Source: Ehretia macrophylla (lineage: Eukaryota; Streptophyta; Magnoliopsida; Boraginales; Ehretiaceae). Taken from it: a DNA stretch of 64,000 nt. Position numbers and translations under genes: made by a program. The stretch's first letter is position 1; every line of letters starts with the position of its first letter. Under the pieces are notes generated by a model. It saw only the letters and a list, made by a program, of their open reading frames with translations, did no database searches and was not told the DNA's origin. Below are positions 12,312 to 23,298 of this stretch, one piece after another. The DNA is taken from NCBI GenBank assembly GCA_037974665.1, contig CM075770.1, positions 97,646,850 through 97,710,849 on the forward strand. Direction: 5' to 3'.

Positions 12312-13752
12312 CTACTTAGCATATTGTATCAACCCCTTAGCCATGGGGTCATGTTCTAACCCTTCACGAGTTCGGTCAAATAGGGGACTTTGGGGATAAC
12401 TGATTGCAGCTAACTTGGCCTTTCGACTAAGAACATCGGCCACCTGGTTGTCCTTGCCTGGTTTGTACTCCATGGTAAAGTCAAACTTTACCAAGAACCC
12501 TTGCCACCTTGCTTGCTTTGGGGTGAGTTTCTTTTGAGTTTGGAAATAACTAGCAACAACATTGTCCGTCCTCACCACGAACTGAGTGCCTAGAAAGTAA
12601 TGCCTCTACGTTCTTAGGCAATGCATAACCGCCGCCATTTCCTTTTCGTGCACGGGGTACTGTCGTTCAGCCTCATTGAGTTTTCGACTTTCATAGGCTA
12701 TGAAGTGTCCATCCTGCATCAATACCCCGCCAATAGCAAAATCGAAGGTGTCAGTATGTACCTCAAATGGTTTATTGTGGTCTGGAAATGCAAACACGGG
12801 CTTCATGGTCACTAACAACTTGAGTGCTTCGAAGACTTCTCGGCACTTCTCATCCCATACCCACGGTTTGTTCTTCTTAAGTAAGTTCGTCAAGGGCACT
12901 GCTATAGACGAATAACCCTTGATAAAGCGTCTGTAGTAGTTAACCAATCCAAGGAATGACCTCAACTCCGACACATTCTTGGGTGATCACAATCACGAAT
13001 GGCATTCATCTTAGCATCGTCTATCCCGATCTTTCCTTTACCAATATGATGTCCAAGGAATGTGACTTCTTCCTTGGCAAAGCTGCACTTCTCCAACTTG
13101 ATATATAGTTCATGGTCCCGCAACTTCTCGAACACCTGTCTCAAGTGTACTATGTATTCTTCCAATGTCGAGCTATACACCACAATATTGTCTAGGTAGA
13201 CGACAACAAACTTGTCGAGGAACGACTGGAACACTTCATCAATATGCAAAAAGTAGTTGGGGCATTGGTTAGTCCAAAAGGCATAACAAAGAACTCATAA
13301 GCACCGTACCTTGTTATGCACGCCGTCTTGGCTTTATCTCCCTTGACGATCTTCACTTGCCAATATCCTGACTGCAAATCTATCTTGGAGAAATACTTCG
13401 CATCACCAAGATGATCGAACAAGTTTGCAATCAACAGAATTGGATACTTGTTCTTCACAGTCATTTTGTTGAGGGCACGATAGTCTACACACATCTGCAA
13501 TGAACCATCTGCCTTCTTTTGAAATAGTACCGGCGCGCCAAATAGAGAGTTTGACGGTCGGATCATCCTAGCATCAAGCAACTCCTGGAGTTGTCTCTTC
13601 AACTCTTTCAGTTCCGTCGAGGCCATACGATACGGTGCCATGGCCGGGGGTCGAGCACCATTCACCAACTCTATCTTGTGATCAGTCTCCCTCATTGCCG
13701 TTACCGTTAAGGACAATTCACGATCCGGTGGTCCTTGCTTTCGCATAGCCAA
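12312..13752 (-). pseudogene. Chromovirus reverse transcriptase and RNase H, degenerate
   Basis: The minus strand reads the reverse transcriptase start ([40 protein letters not shown]), the core ([48 protein letters not shown]) and, in a shifted frame, [15 protein letters not shown]. The catalytic YLDD box is YLDN, so the second aspartate is lost. RNase H follows (ELRSFLGLVNYYRRFIKGYS, FEVHTDTFDFAIGGVLMQDG, EKEMAAV, YKPGKDNQVADVLSRK). The order reverse transcriptase-RNase H-integrase is diagnostic of Ty3/Gypsy. Frameshifts lie near 13249 and 12970, with a further break near 12590. Confidence 0.93.
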
Positions 13753-13849
13753 TAATCATCTGATCATGGTTTGGTTTGGTTATCTCCCCACTTGCCACCA
13801 TTTTAAGGATTTCCCTGATGGATAGGTGGTTTGAAGGCACTTTCGTTAG

Positions 13850-14892
13850 AAGTTGTGCTTTACCACATTCTCATCCCTTACCTTTTCCCTTGTTATCCTT
13901 CGATCCTTGGCCCCTAGGTCCACAATTCTCTTATTTCCTGGTAAACTCGATAAGACTTTCGGCTGTAGCAATTGCAGAGGCCAAGTCTTGAACACCTCGG
14001 CGCTGAAGCTCTTGCTTTGCCCAAGGTTGCAACCCATCAAGGAAAGAGAAGAGGGCATCTTTGTCGGATAGGTCGGGAATCTTCAACATCAACTCCTGGA
14101 ATTCTCTAACATAGTCTTGAACACTACCTTTGTGTGTCAAGCGTCTCAATTGTCTGTGGGCTTTGTACTCAACGTCTTCAGGGTAGAATTGCCTCTTTAT
14201 ATCCTTTCTGAAATCATCCCACGTGTTGATAGTGTAAAGGCCACCTCAATATCCTGTGAACGTCTCATCCACCATAATATTGCCACGTCCGTCAAGTAAA
14301 GAGGGACAACTCTTACCTTTGCTTCCTCATCTACAATGTTTGCAGCACTGAAGTACTGTTCCAATCCCTACAAGAAATTATCAAGCTCCTTAGTATTCCT
14401 CATCCCATTAAAGGATTTGGGCCTAGGAATATCCGGCTTCGGCACAACAAGAGCAGCCACAATAACACCATTGCTTATAGTGGCTTTGCACGATGCCACA
14501 TCGGCCTTGACCGTCTCAAGCTCGGCCTTGAACCCATCCAACATCATGGTGCACTTTTCCTGGAAAGACTCTAGAGTCTTGTACATGCTATCAGCAAAGG
14601 CGTTAAGGGTCGAGAGCATCTTACCCTTTAGATTTTCGCTTCACCCTTCCAGCCCATTGACTCGGTCGGCTAGGCCTTCCTTGTCCATTTCCCTCACTTT
14701 ACTAACAAGATCCTCTACCACAACAGAGTTCTTGCCTACAACTTGTTCCACCTTAGCAAGCTTTGATGCCAAACTTGTTAGCTCGTCCCTTGAACTAGCA
14801 CGGGAGAACTGTCTCTTGCCCTTAATATTCCCAGCTTGAGCATCACCAGCAATGTTTCCCTCAACTTGGTTAGTGACGCAAGAATCTGACAT
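13850..14892 (-). pseudogene. Chromovirus gag, degenerate
   Basis: The frame starts MSDSCVTNQVEGN at 14892, 61 bases downstream of the primer site. It continues through a Lys/Glu-rich coiled-coil-like stretch (ASKLAKVEQVVGKNS), PKPDIPRPKSFNGMRNTKEL and the retrotrans_gag-type block (LEQYF, then MRRLTHKGSVQDYVREFQEL and FLDGLQPWAKQELQRRGVQ). Stops and frameshifts separate these pieces. Downstream, where a CCHC zinc knuckle and an aspartic protease (DSGA or DTGA) should stand before the reverse transcriptase, only about 180 bases remain and neither motif is seen. A deletion there is likely. Confidence 0.82.
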
Positions 14893-14952
14893 TGTCTCCT
14901 TAAATCAACTACTTTTAACACCAACGTGGGAGGAGCTAGGCCAATTGACCTA

Positions 14953-14964
14953 GCTTTGATACCA
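14953..14964 (-). other. Primer-binding site (initiator Met tRNA)
   Basis: On the minus strand this reads TGGTATCAAAGC, one base from TGGTATCAGAGC, the complement of the plant initiator-Met tRNA 3' end. It lies two bases after the LTR end GTGACA, where first-strand synthesis would be primed. Confidence 0.85.
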
Positions 14965-14966
14965 CT

Positions 14967-15431
14967 TGTCACGGAGCTAGAGTTTAGTCCCCACAAAACT
15001 CGTAGACCACCGTGCGACACTTAGTCAAGCCCCCGATGTCTTGACTAAGCAAAGCCTTTACCAACAAGATTCCTCCCAAGTAGTAGCTTAAGTGTTGGAG
15101 ACCTTAGGCGTCCCCCGGTAGGCACACAAGTATGAGAGAGTTTGAGTGAAGCACGCAAGAGAGTAGAGAGAAAACTCAAGAATACTTGTATTGCTAGAAC
15201 TTCTTGGACGATTTACAAATGAGATTCCCCCAAGTATATATAGAACTCTAAGGGGGGTTATTAAATGAACCTACCATCTCCCAACTACCAATTACTCATT
15301 AATTACAATTATAGAGAATTCTACAAGAATGTACAATAGTGTAGATTATTCTAGAGAACTCCGGATTAGTCAAGGTTACTCCGAAAGCTTCTAGTGACTT
15401 CTCTAAGCCTCTTGAGCTGCGCTACGTCTCA
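14967..15431 (-). repeat. 5' LTR of the chromovirus
   Basis: On the minus strand the LTR ends ...CTCCGTGACA at 14967, next to the primer site. The other end is put at TGAGACGTAGC (15431) from the TG rule only and is uncertain. A minus-strand TATA box (TATATATA, about 15233-15240) fits an LTR promoter. No second LTR was found, so neither length nor TSD can be confirmed. Confidence 0.65.
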
Positions 15432-15950
15432 TATGGTAGGGAAATTGGTTGCGTGCAATGTCTAGTGCAAGAATGAGCAGGAGATAGATTGAAATTTTTT
15501 GAAAGATCGTTGCCTCTGAAAAGCCTGTGATCTCATTTCAGGGGTCTAAGCCACATTTAACTTTTGATGACGGGATTTTAGTAAAAAATACCCTAATTAA
15601 TTAATTGAAGGTTCTAACATGTTGGTGTAGATTCCGACTTAATGAAAAATAGCATTAGCTTTTAATTCTAGACTGGTCTTCAATGAAAAGCAATGTCCTA
15701 ACAGAATGAAAGTCAACAAGTAGGTTTAAAGGACATTATTGTAAGTTCCTACATCTCTCGCTTATTAACGCACCATGGGAATCAGTCATTTCAAGTAACC
15801 TATATGGGCATAGTTGGAAAAGAAAAGATTTTAGGGCATATTTAAATGCCTAAGGAGGAGATGGAGAGGGTAAAAACCCATTTAGCTGCGTTTCAGGTTC
15901 GAGCTTATTAAATTTATACTTTTTTGCGTAGCTACATAGAGGTAGCATCA
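15432..15950. other. Upstream region of the F-box gene
   Basis: These 519 bases lie between the chromovirus LTR and the F-box start codon. No coding frame is supported. The region should contain the F-box gene's promoter and 5' UTR. I can point to no convincing TATA box or other element. Confidence 0.5.
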
Positions 15951-17078
15951 ATGGCAAAGAGTCGAATATTACAAGAAAAGATGCCGATATTACATGAAGA
16001 TTTGATATTAGAAATACTAATAAAGTTGTCGGTGAGATCATTATTGCGTTTCAAGTGCGTTTGTAAATCTTGGTTCAATTTGATCAAAAGTCCTACATTC
16101 ATCAACATGCATCTTAAACATCACTCCACCGAAGATAACTGCATTCTAATCGTTCGCCCATCGTTATATGCTAATCAACGTGCATCTCTTTCTTTCCATT
16201 CTTATGAATCACTCAGCGTTGTCTCTTCACAGCTTTTGCAAGTTCCTGAATTCAATCACCACATTGTCAACGTTTATGGGCCATGCAACGGATTACTTTG
16301 TATCTCGGATACTAGAACCATAGTTTTATGTAACCCAGCAATGAGAGAATTCAAAGTACTTCCTCCTAGCCTCTTCTTTCCTTGCCCAGAGGGATGGGAC
16401 TTTCGGATGGACGCAATTGGTTTCGGCTTTGATTCCAAGACAAATGATTACAAGGTTGTTACGTTTATCCGCCTCGATCCAATCGATAATGATGATGAAT
16501 ATGATGAAGACAATTGTGTCTATAAAGTTGAAATTTACAATTTGAGTACTAATTCTTGGAGAGAAATCAAGCACAATAATCACAAGCAGCCACGTATACC
16601 TTACACTTGCGATTATGGGACGCTATTCAATGAAGCATTCCATAGGATTGCTTTGAGTAATGGCAGTCATCTTATCCTTTCTTTCAATATGAGCACTGAG
16701 TTGTTTCAAAACTTGGAGCTTCCCAATGATCAGCTCGTCAAATTTTGGATAACGAAGTCTCTCACGGTCCTAAATAAATCTCTTGCTGTTTTTGCATGGA
16801 AAACACGTTACTCTATTTCAGAATATGTTCACATATGGGTAATGCACAAATACGGCATAGCAGAGTCTTGGAGAAAACAATTCATTATTAGATCTGCGGA
16901 AAGTATAATCCGCCCTCTTCTTTGGTGGAAGAACGAAGCTATCCTTAGTATAAGCATTAAAGGACGATTAGTTTCGTGTGCCCTTGACGATCAGGAAATA
17001 AATGATTTCGGAATAGATGGCGATTTTCGGAGATCAGGAGTCATGGTTTACCAGGATAGTTTAATTTCTATCAAGTGA
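15951..17078 (+). CDS. F-box protein with F-box-associated domain, S-locus F-box (SLF)-like
   Basis: An intact single-exon frame of 375 codons, beginning MAKSRILQEKMPILHEDL; an upstream in-frame TTG is not a likely start. F-box proteins join SCF ubiquitin ligases through Skp1 and select targets with their C-terminal domain. The F-box covers about residues 11-52 (LHEDLILEILIKLSVRSLLR, FKCVCKSWFNLIKSPTFIN). The F-box-associated domain fills residues 100-370. Its landmarks, GPCNGLLCISD, LCNPAMREFKVLPPS, IGFGFDSKTNDYKVV, YNLSTNSWREI, FNMSTELFQNLELP, IWVMHKYGIAESW and GRLVSCALDD, follow the order in S-locus F-box proteins of RNase-based self-incompatibility and their SLF-like relatives. Length agrees with that family. 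Oddities are an acidic insert (IDNDDEYDED, about residue 182) and FHRIA where HW.A is usual. Function is inferred; many SLF-like genes have no role in incompatibility. A broken paralogue lies upstream at 4790-5369. Confidence 0.9.
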   Translation: MAKSRILQEKMPILHEDLILEILIKLSVRSLLRFKCVCKSWFNLIKSPTFINMHLKHHSTEDNCILIVRPSLYANQRASLSFHSYESLSVVSSQLLQVPEFNHHIVNVYGPCNGLLCISDTRTIVLCNPAMREFKVLPPSLFFPCPEGWDFRMDAIGFGFDSKTNDYKVVTFIRLDPIDNDDEYDEDNCVYKVEIYNLSTNSWREIKHNNHKQPRIPYTCDYGTLFNEAFHRIALSNGSHLILSFNMSTELFQNLELPNDQLVKFWITKSLTVLNKSLAVFAWKTRYSISEYVHIWVMHKYGIAESWRKQFIIRSAESIIRPLLWWKNEAILSISIKGRLVSCALDDQEINDFGIDGDFRRSGVMVYQDSLISIK

Positions 17079-20000
17079 GATAATCTCATTTAAGTTTCTT
17101 TTTTCAACTGCTGAAACAGTGATTATACTTGCCTTATGATTAATGTTAGTCTCTGCTTTTGACTTGTTTTAACAATTGATAAAAAGATTAATGTAGTAAG
17201 TTTGTCCTCACTTTGCGTGTTTGTTCATTAATTGTTTTGATTTTTTATTTTTAATGTGATCAACCGTGATTCTCCACCTATCCTAGATAACTCGAACTCG
17301 AGACCATTTAAATATCAAGTTTGAGCTTCTCCACTAAACTTAACCCTCTTGTCGTTTGTTCATTAATTGTTTGAATGTCACAATCTTATAAACTCTCCCA
17401 AGCATCTGTTATTCCTGTTGAGACTTGTTCACATTTATTGTCATAATGCAACTTTACTAGCATAAATTACAGCAGCTCCATGCACTTATCTGTTATAAAG
17501 AGCATCTAAAACCCCAGTCCTTTTATTTCTTGAGCTCTTCTGTCTAAGTTTGAATTTTTAGTCGTTTGCTCTTGAATCTTCCCTCTTTCACTTTTCTCTG
17601 TATATCTTTCTGATGTTTTCTACTTTGTATAAATTGATGATGGGAAAATGAGTGGAATACACTATATTATAACATGTTTTCTGATGGGAATGATGTTATC
17701 TCGAAGATGTTTTTCCGATTAAAGCCGGAGATTCCAGAAGTGGAAAGGTAATCTGGGGATGTATTGCAAGAGATTGTGCTCAAATGGTTCATGCCATGGA
17801 AAAAAAAAAAAAAAGAAATCTTGCGAGTGCAATGATCAGGCACATGAGGGTGTCTAATTGACACTATTCAATGTCTCGAGTAGGCCAATTGCCTTGATTA
17901 CCTTTGTTTTGCCAATCTCGTAAGTAGCTGTTAGATGCGTTCTTCATTGTGGTTCGTATCAAAGTCTCTTGTGGCTGTCTGAGAAAATTGTTTTAAAAAG
18001 GGATGAGGTTAGCCTTCGTAAACCTTGTATAGAATCATCAAATAGCAGTGTGAAAGAACTTCACTAAATGCACTTTCTTTGTATGATACAGTTAACATAT
18101 GACTTTATATATATGTAGCGTCACTCAATTTTGAATGTTTGAGTTACAAATGATCACGTACAACATATGTTTGTGCAGATGCATATAAAATCTTTTATGT
18201 GCCTAAATTATCTTTACAGATTACATCTATTAGTTTATGTTTACATCATCTGAATTCTTTCTATTTTCTGTCACTTTGAAATGAATATCCTTACCTTTGT
18301 CAGCCTAAAAATCTTCGTCTCAGAAATCAATCACAATCAGTTTGATAGCCCAAATTGTCTGGGCTAGTAACTTCTGTAAGTTTGCGATTCCTCTCATTTC
18401 AATTGATTTTGTTACCGTTAAGATTCTCTATTGCAACCTCTGTAGCTTTCTTGATTTCTAATATGCAACGTCAAGCAGTTCCTCTTTCCCGGTCCAAGAA
18501 ATGCATTGTTAGAACTGGGTTAGAATAACTTTGGAAGTAGTCTTTGCTCTATTTATCTACTTGCACTGATGCCTTTAGTAAGCTACAGATTTTGCAACTT
18601 CATCAGCGGAGCAAACAAGTAAATTTAATTAGCAGGGCAAACAGAAAAAGTGAATTGTTTGTGACCTTTTTCCTTTTGTTCGATTAATGCGTAATGAGAA
18701 AATTTCGCACACCGAGGGAAGAATTACGGGAATATATACCATGGAGAAATAAAGATAAGAACACAAGAGATTTAGTTTATGTAAAAAGGGTAGAAAATGC
18801 AACTTTGAATCAGTTGTGGGCTAGAATGATCTTAGGCGTAAAGAAGATTTCAAACTGACGCATACACACTATGCACACTAATAAGTTTAAAATGGCCCCA
18901 CACGTCTATAACTGCCTATTGCTACATACGGTCTTTTTTACTGCTCGGTCTAGCGAACTTAGACCCGAGAATGTCTGGGATAAAGCACTTCCTAATCTAT
19001 ATTCAATTTCTCTTATATACTAAATCCATAGTTGACTTGGTCATAACTAGTAGTAGCTCCGGTTACTGTTGGAGTCGGTAGAATCATCTCACTGGGACTT
19101 ACAGACCATCTCCTTTCCAATCCAAGACTACTCGAGTTATTTCGCTCTAGCTGCATGAATCCAAAGCTTTGGTTCCGAGATTGGGTGGAGGAGCAGACGG
19201 GGAGGTGATGGTAGTGAAGACCTCAGGTAGGGAGAGCTAGGAAACAGAAAGAGGTAGGAAGTCTGCAATTAGTTGCACTCCTAAAGAAGTGGAGGACTAA
19301 GAAGAAGGTGATGTTGGAGTTTCAGTCTTATTCTTTTTTTTTTTTGAAAATGGAGGATCCGATCATCGAGCAGATCATAGCATCGAGGAAGAAACGATAA
19401 TAGGCTTATAGTAGACCTTAGCGGCCTACCTTGCAACTATAGAAGGTGGTAGCTTATGTATAACGAGTTGATCCTGGTGGAATTTCAAGAGATAGTCTCA
19501 CGGATTTCTCGCAGTGGTATCAGAGCCACCTTGTTTAGTGTGTTTATTTTACGTATTTGATACAAGATTATACGAGTAATACTTTATATCATCTTTATAA
19601 CCGTCACACAAATGTCACTATGCGTGAAGCCTTTGTCTCGACTGAAATGATAATTGTCTATTTTCATCTAAAGAGGCCTTCGTCATTAGAAGATGCAAGA
19701 GCAGATATTAGGAAGGGCCTGAATAATTTCCAATTAATAATGTTCAGATCAGTATTAAAGCAGCAACTCAGCAAGCACCATACATTAGCAAAGTCCACTT
19801 CTAGACATTGGTTGGTAGGTTCAAGATTGTTGCCCATCCTGCTACATTAAGGTGTAAAAGTAAGCATGGGTCGAATTCTGCGATTTGTTCATATTAAAGT
19901 TAGATATTCCAAGAAATGAAAATATATCATGTTAGCAGGATATTACATCTAACTTAGTGCAAACTTTTAAGAGATGCAACTGCATATTTACCTGAGAAAC

Positions 20001-20801
20001 ATTAGACGCCAAACGTTGCAATATTAGAGGATCTTAACAATAACGAATCGCTTAAAATGAGAGGAAGCACAAAGAGAGTTCTAAAAGGAATGGTTAGATC
20101 ATTCCTAAGTAATTTTTTTGACTCGCTGTGGATCCCAAAATCTGTATAGGCCCAAATATTGCTTAGATCATGTCAAGACTAAACCTGATAAGAGAGGTCC
20201 ATATAAAATTGGACTCTACTAGGAGTCATAGATAGGGGCAGAACCGAATAATTGGAAGTCAAACTAGGTTAGATTACCTTTAATTGGACCTCTATGGCAA
20301 TAGGTGTAATTCGGACTACAAGTTAGATACTTATACTCTTATAAATAATTATGTTAGTGAAAACTTTAAAAAGGTCTGGTCTCTATCCTCTCTAGTCTTT
20401 CAAACATTATGACACCACCGTTATCTTAACAATCTCCACCATAATTAACACTAATCAACACCTCCCCTCGAAGTCTTTTGGATTAGTGCAAGTTGTTTGT
20501 AACTCACCTAAAAAAAATAAAGAGAACTCAGAGCTCCAGGCACAGGAATCCTGATCGTAGATTTGATGTGGATACTCATCATCGTGGAGTTTCCATGATT
20601 AGATCATGAAATGTTTAGTTTAATACTTCCTTTTTGCAAGATGAGGAAATCATCACGTCAACAAAGTTTCTCCTCCAAGTTTAAGATTAATTTCCTCTCT
20701 AATACCAAACAACATTCCTCACACAAACTGATCTATAACTAGAAACTGGCTCATTTTACTTCTAACCGCTTTCAACCATGAAACGTTAGAATTTGTTTTA
20801 A
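17079..20801. other. Non-coding region 3' of the F-box gene
   Basis: No gene is supported across 3.7 kb. Bases 17079-17190 resemble the 3' flank of the F-box pseudogene. Around 19515 there is an orphan primer-site sequence (separate entry). On the minus strand near 20130-20465 a purine-rich CGAGGGGAGG precedes TGTTGATTAGTG and a TATAAGAGTATA stretch, which could be a Copia LTR remnant, but no partner or coding part supports it. The open frame at 19557-19850 shows no domain. Confidence 0.5.
19515..19527 (+). other. Orphan primer-binding site (initiator Met tRNA)
   Basis: TGGTATCAGAGCC is an exact match to the complement of the initiator-Met tRNA end. It is preceded by ...TTTCTCGCA plus one base, as at an LTR end. 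No gag frame follows and no LTR start was recognised upstream, so it may belong to a decayed or non-autonomous LTR element. Confidence 0.5.
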
Positions 20802-21213
20802 GGGTAATTTGTTGAAATGGTTCTTAATCTTTGTATTTTTGACAGTTAAGTCTTTTATATTTTATTTTGGATAAAATGATCTTTCATCTTTTATTTTAGT
20901 GACAACTATTAATTCTTAGAGTAAAATTTGTCAAAAAATAACATTAGTGAGCATGTAAATGATACGTGACCTTAAAATGCATAAACTTTAGGATGCTTAT
21001 CTTTTATTGTGTGATAATTTTACCCCTGAAGATTTGTAAATTTTACAATTACGTGACATTCACGTACTCACTAATGATATTTTTTCGACAAATTTTATTC
21101 TAAAGATTAACAATTATCACCAAAATAAAAGATAAAAAATTATTTTGTCTAAAATGAAAGATAGAAACGTAAATGTTTAAAAAAACAAAGATGATCACTC
21201 CGATAAATTAACC
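20802..21213. mobile_element. MULE-type MITE with long terminal inverted repeats
   Basis: A 412-bp foldback element. The left end GGGTAATTTGTTGAAATGG pairs imperfectly with the right end (reverse complement GGTTAATTTATCGGAGTG). The similarity continues inward for roughly 150 bases per arm (for example AGTAAAATTTGTCAAAAAAT on the left against AATAAAATTTGTCGAAAAAA on the right arm). It is flanked by perfect 9-bp duplications TTGTTTTAA (20793-20801 and 21214-21222). A 9-bp duplication with long inverted repeats is the mark of Mutator-like elements. It has no coding capacity. Confidence 0.88.
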
Positions 21214-21222
21214 TTGTTTTAA

Positions 21223-21568
21223 TGACTACTTTATAAGTGAAATGGGTGGAATGGTGTAATGGTGTAATGGTGAAGACGGAAGATGCAAAACAATTGGATC
21301 ATATAGAGAGAGCCTTGAATATATTATGCTACGGTTGTTTCTAATTGTTTCACTTGATTACAAATGCAACCGACCTACATATTTCTAGATACCATGAGGC
21401 GGTGATCATTTCTTAAGCTTTATTTCCAGAAGCTTCCAAACGAAGGCGGTGCTATTACATAATTACTTAGCATACAAGATCAAGAATTCTAGTGACATCT
21501 AGCATTGGATTTATAAATATAATTATGGAGACTTCTTTTCCTTTTAGATGAGCATTATTTTTTTAAAA
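21223..21568 (-). repeat. 3' LTR of the minus-strand Copia element
   Basis: On the minus strand this follows the end of pol (codons reading MSINEEF, then stop) and a purine tract AACGAGGAG. The expected TGTT start appears as TTTTAAAA, a likely mutation. A TATA-like run (minus strand ATATATAATATA, about 21310-21320) lies within it. The other end is set at plus-strand TGACTACTTTATAAG next to the MULE MITE and is approximate. Confidence 0.6.
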
Positions 21569-21588
21569 CTCCTCGTTAATGCTCATCT
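21546..21588 (-). repeat. Inverted repeat around polypurine tract and LTR start
   Basis: Perfect 12-bp arms AGATGAGCATTA (21546-21557) and TAATGCTCATCT (21577-21588) enclose the purine tract and LTR start, matching the layout at 2016-2064 in another Copia element. Confidence 0.78.
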
Positions 21589-21607
21589 TGTAATAGACTT
21601 TCTCTTA

Positions 21608-22191
21608 GGGTTTGTTTGGATTGGGAGATTTGAGGGAAAATAATTTGATTTGAGGTGATTTTTAATTTTTGCACTTGTTTGGATTGGAGGGTTTTGGGGG
21701 TGAGGTGATTGGGAGTGATTTGTAAAATCATTTAATGAGATGATTTTGAAATCACCCCAAATTGGGGTCAAAGCAGGGAAAAAGAAAAATTGAAGCAACT
21801 AAATGACAATATAACCCTTTAATTCTTTTGAAAATTACATTGTTGCCACCCATGACCTAGTATTTTTGTTTCTCTGTTTTTTTTTTTTGTCATTTTTTTC
21901 TTGTAATGGATTAGACCTTTTAAAGAAAAAAAAGAAAAAGAGAGAGATCAAATCTTTTTTTTAAAAAAAAATTCAGCTCTATGAACATCAAAAGAGGGCA
22001 TATTTGTCAATGTGGTTAAAAAATTTATTCATCTCTCCAATCCAAGCAAAGAATACACATAATCCTTTATGAAACTTTCCTTTACAATTTTATCCAATTC
22101 AAACAAGAGTTAATCATTTCATTTCCTTTCCTTTATTATTAAATCCTCTCATTTCCTTTATTATTTTTTTCCTCCGAATCCAAACAATACT
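21608..22191. mobile_element. Tourist-like (PIF/Harbinger) MITE
   Basis: A 584-bp element with ends GGGTTTGTTTGGATTGGGAG and, at the right, CTCCGAATCCAAACAATACT (reverse complement AGTATTGTTTGGATTCGGAG). It is flanked by TTA on both sides (21605-21607 and 22192-22194), the target duplication of PIF/Harbinger elements. Removing it brings the last codons of the Copia RNase H (FKTL) together with the pol tail. It has no coding capacity. Confidence 0.83.
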
Positions 22192-23298
22192 TTAGTGTCT
22201 TGAATTTCGATTCTGGAAGTGCCTTTTTAAAAATGTGTCAATTCATTGCCAATTTTACAAAATTGTAATTTGATCTCGCCTCGACCAACTCCGTGATGAA
22301 GTGGTGTCATATATCAATATGCTTTGTTCGGTTATAGAACATCAGATTTTTGGTCATTGCAATTGCTGACATATTATCATAGTAAATTATAGTTAAAGCC
22401 TCCACTCCAAACTGTAGATCTCACAAAATTCATCTTAGCCAAACAACTTCACATGCAGCACTAGTCACTGCTATATACTCCGCTTCAGCTGATGATAGTG
22501 CGATAGTTGTTTCCTTCTTAGAAGACCATGAGATTGGTTTTGTTCCTAAGCAAATGACATATATGTTCATGCTGTTTTTGTCATCAATGCATCCAACTAA
22601 GTCCACTGTCTGCATATCCATCCAAGTTGTACTCTTTTTCTAACTCATACAATATGTCATTATTTTTTTGTGCCTTTCACACATCTTAGGATTCTTTTTG
22701 CTACTGTAAAATGACTTTTGGTAGGTTCACTCATGAACCTAGAAACTATGCTGACAACATTCACAATATCCAGCCGTGTATTAGTGAGATAAGTTAATGA
22801 TCCCGTGAGGCTCTAATACTTTGTCTCGTCTATCTTATCTTTTCACCATTTTTGAAGAGTTTCTCATTGACGGTGTAGCAAGTGGCTTGCAAACCATCAC
22901 GCAAAATCTTTTTAATAAGTCGTCAACATATTTTTCTTGAGAAATAAATATTCAGTTGGGCTTTTGCTTGATTTTCATCCCAAGAAAGTATTTCATGAGA
23001 CCAATATCAGTTATCTCGTACTCACACATCATAGCTTTCTTGAATTCTTCAATCATCTCTAGATTGGTGATCTTGTAGATTAAATCACCAATATAGAGAT
23101 ATAGAATAAGGAAATCATGCTTACCTTGTTTCTTCACATAGAGGGATGGCTCACTGGGACTCTTGATGAAGCCATGACCAAGTAAGTATTGGTCAATCTT
23201 ACTATTTCAAGCTCGGGGCACTTGTTTAAGACCATCTAGGGCTTTGCGTAGCTTCTAGACTTTGTCTTCTTGTTCCTTAAAAATATACCCTTATGGTT
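22192..23298 (-). pseudogene. Minus-strand Copia: reverse transcriptase C-part and RNase H
   Basis: From right to left the minus strand reads the reverse transcriptase (GYIFKEQEDKV, KLRKALDGLKQVPRA), the active-site region LYLYIGDLIYKITN (YVDD decayed to YIGD), ITDIGLMKYFLGMKI and the RNase H region (VDLVGCIDDKNS, KPISWSSKKETTIALSSAEA then EYIAVTSAACEVVWL). It ends with degenerate SAIAMTKN, RTKHIDI and FKKALPESKFKTL. Stops and frameshifts are frequent. Its right edge is interrupted by the solo LTR at 23299 and its left edge by the Tourist-like MITE. Confidence 0.9.

Noticed and set aside
16326-16583. 85-codon minus-strand frame inside the F-box gene
   Set aside because: Antisense shadow of the intact F-box coding sequence.
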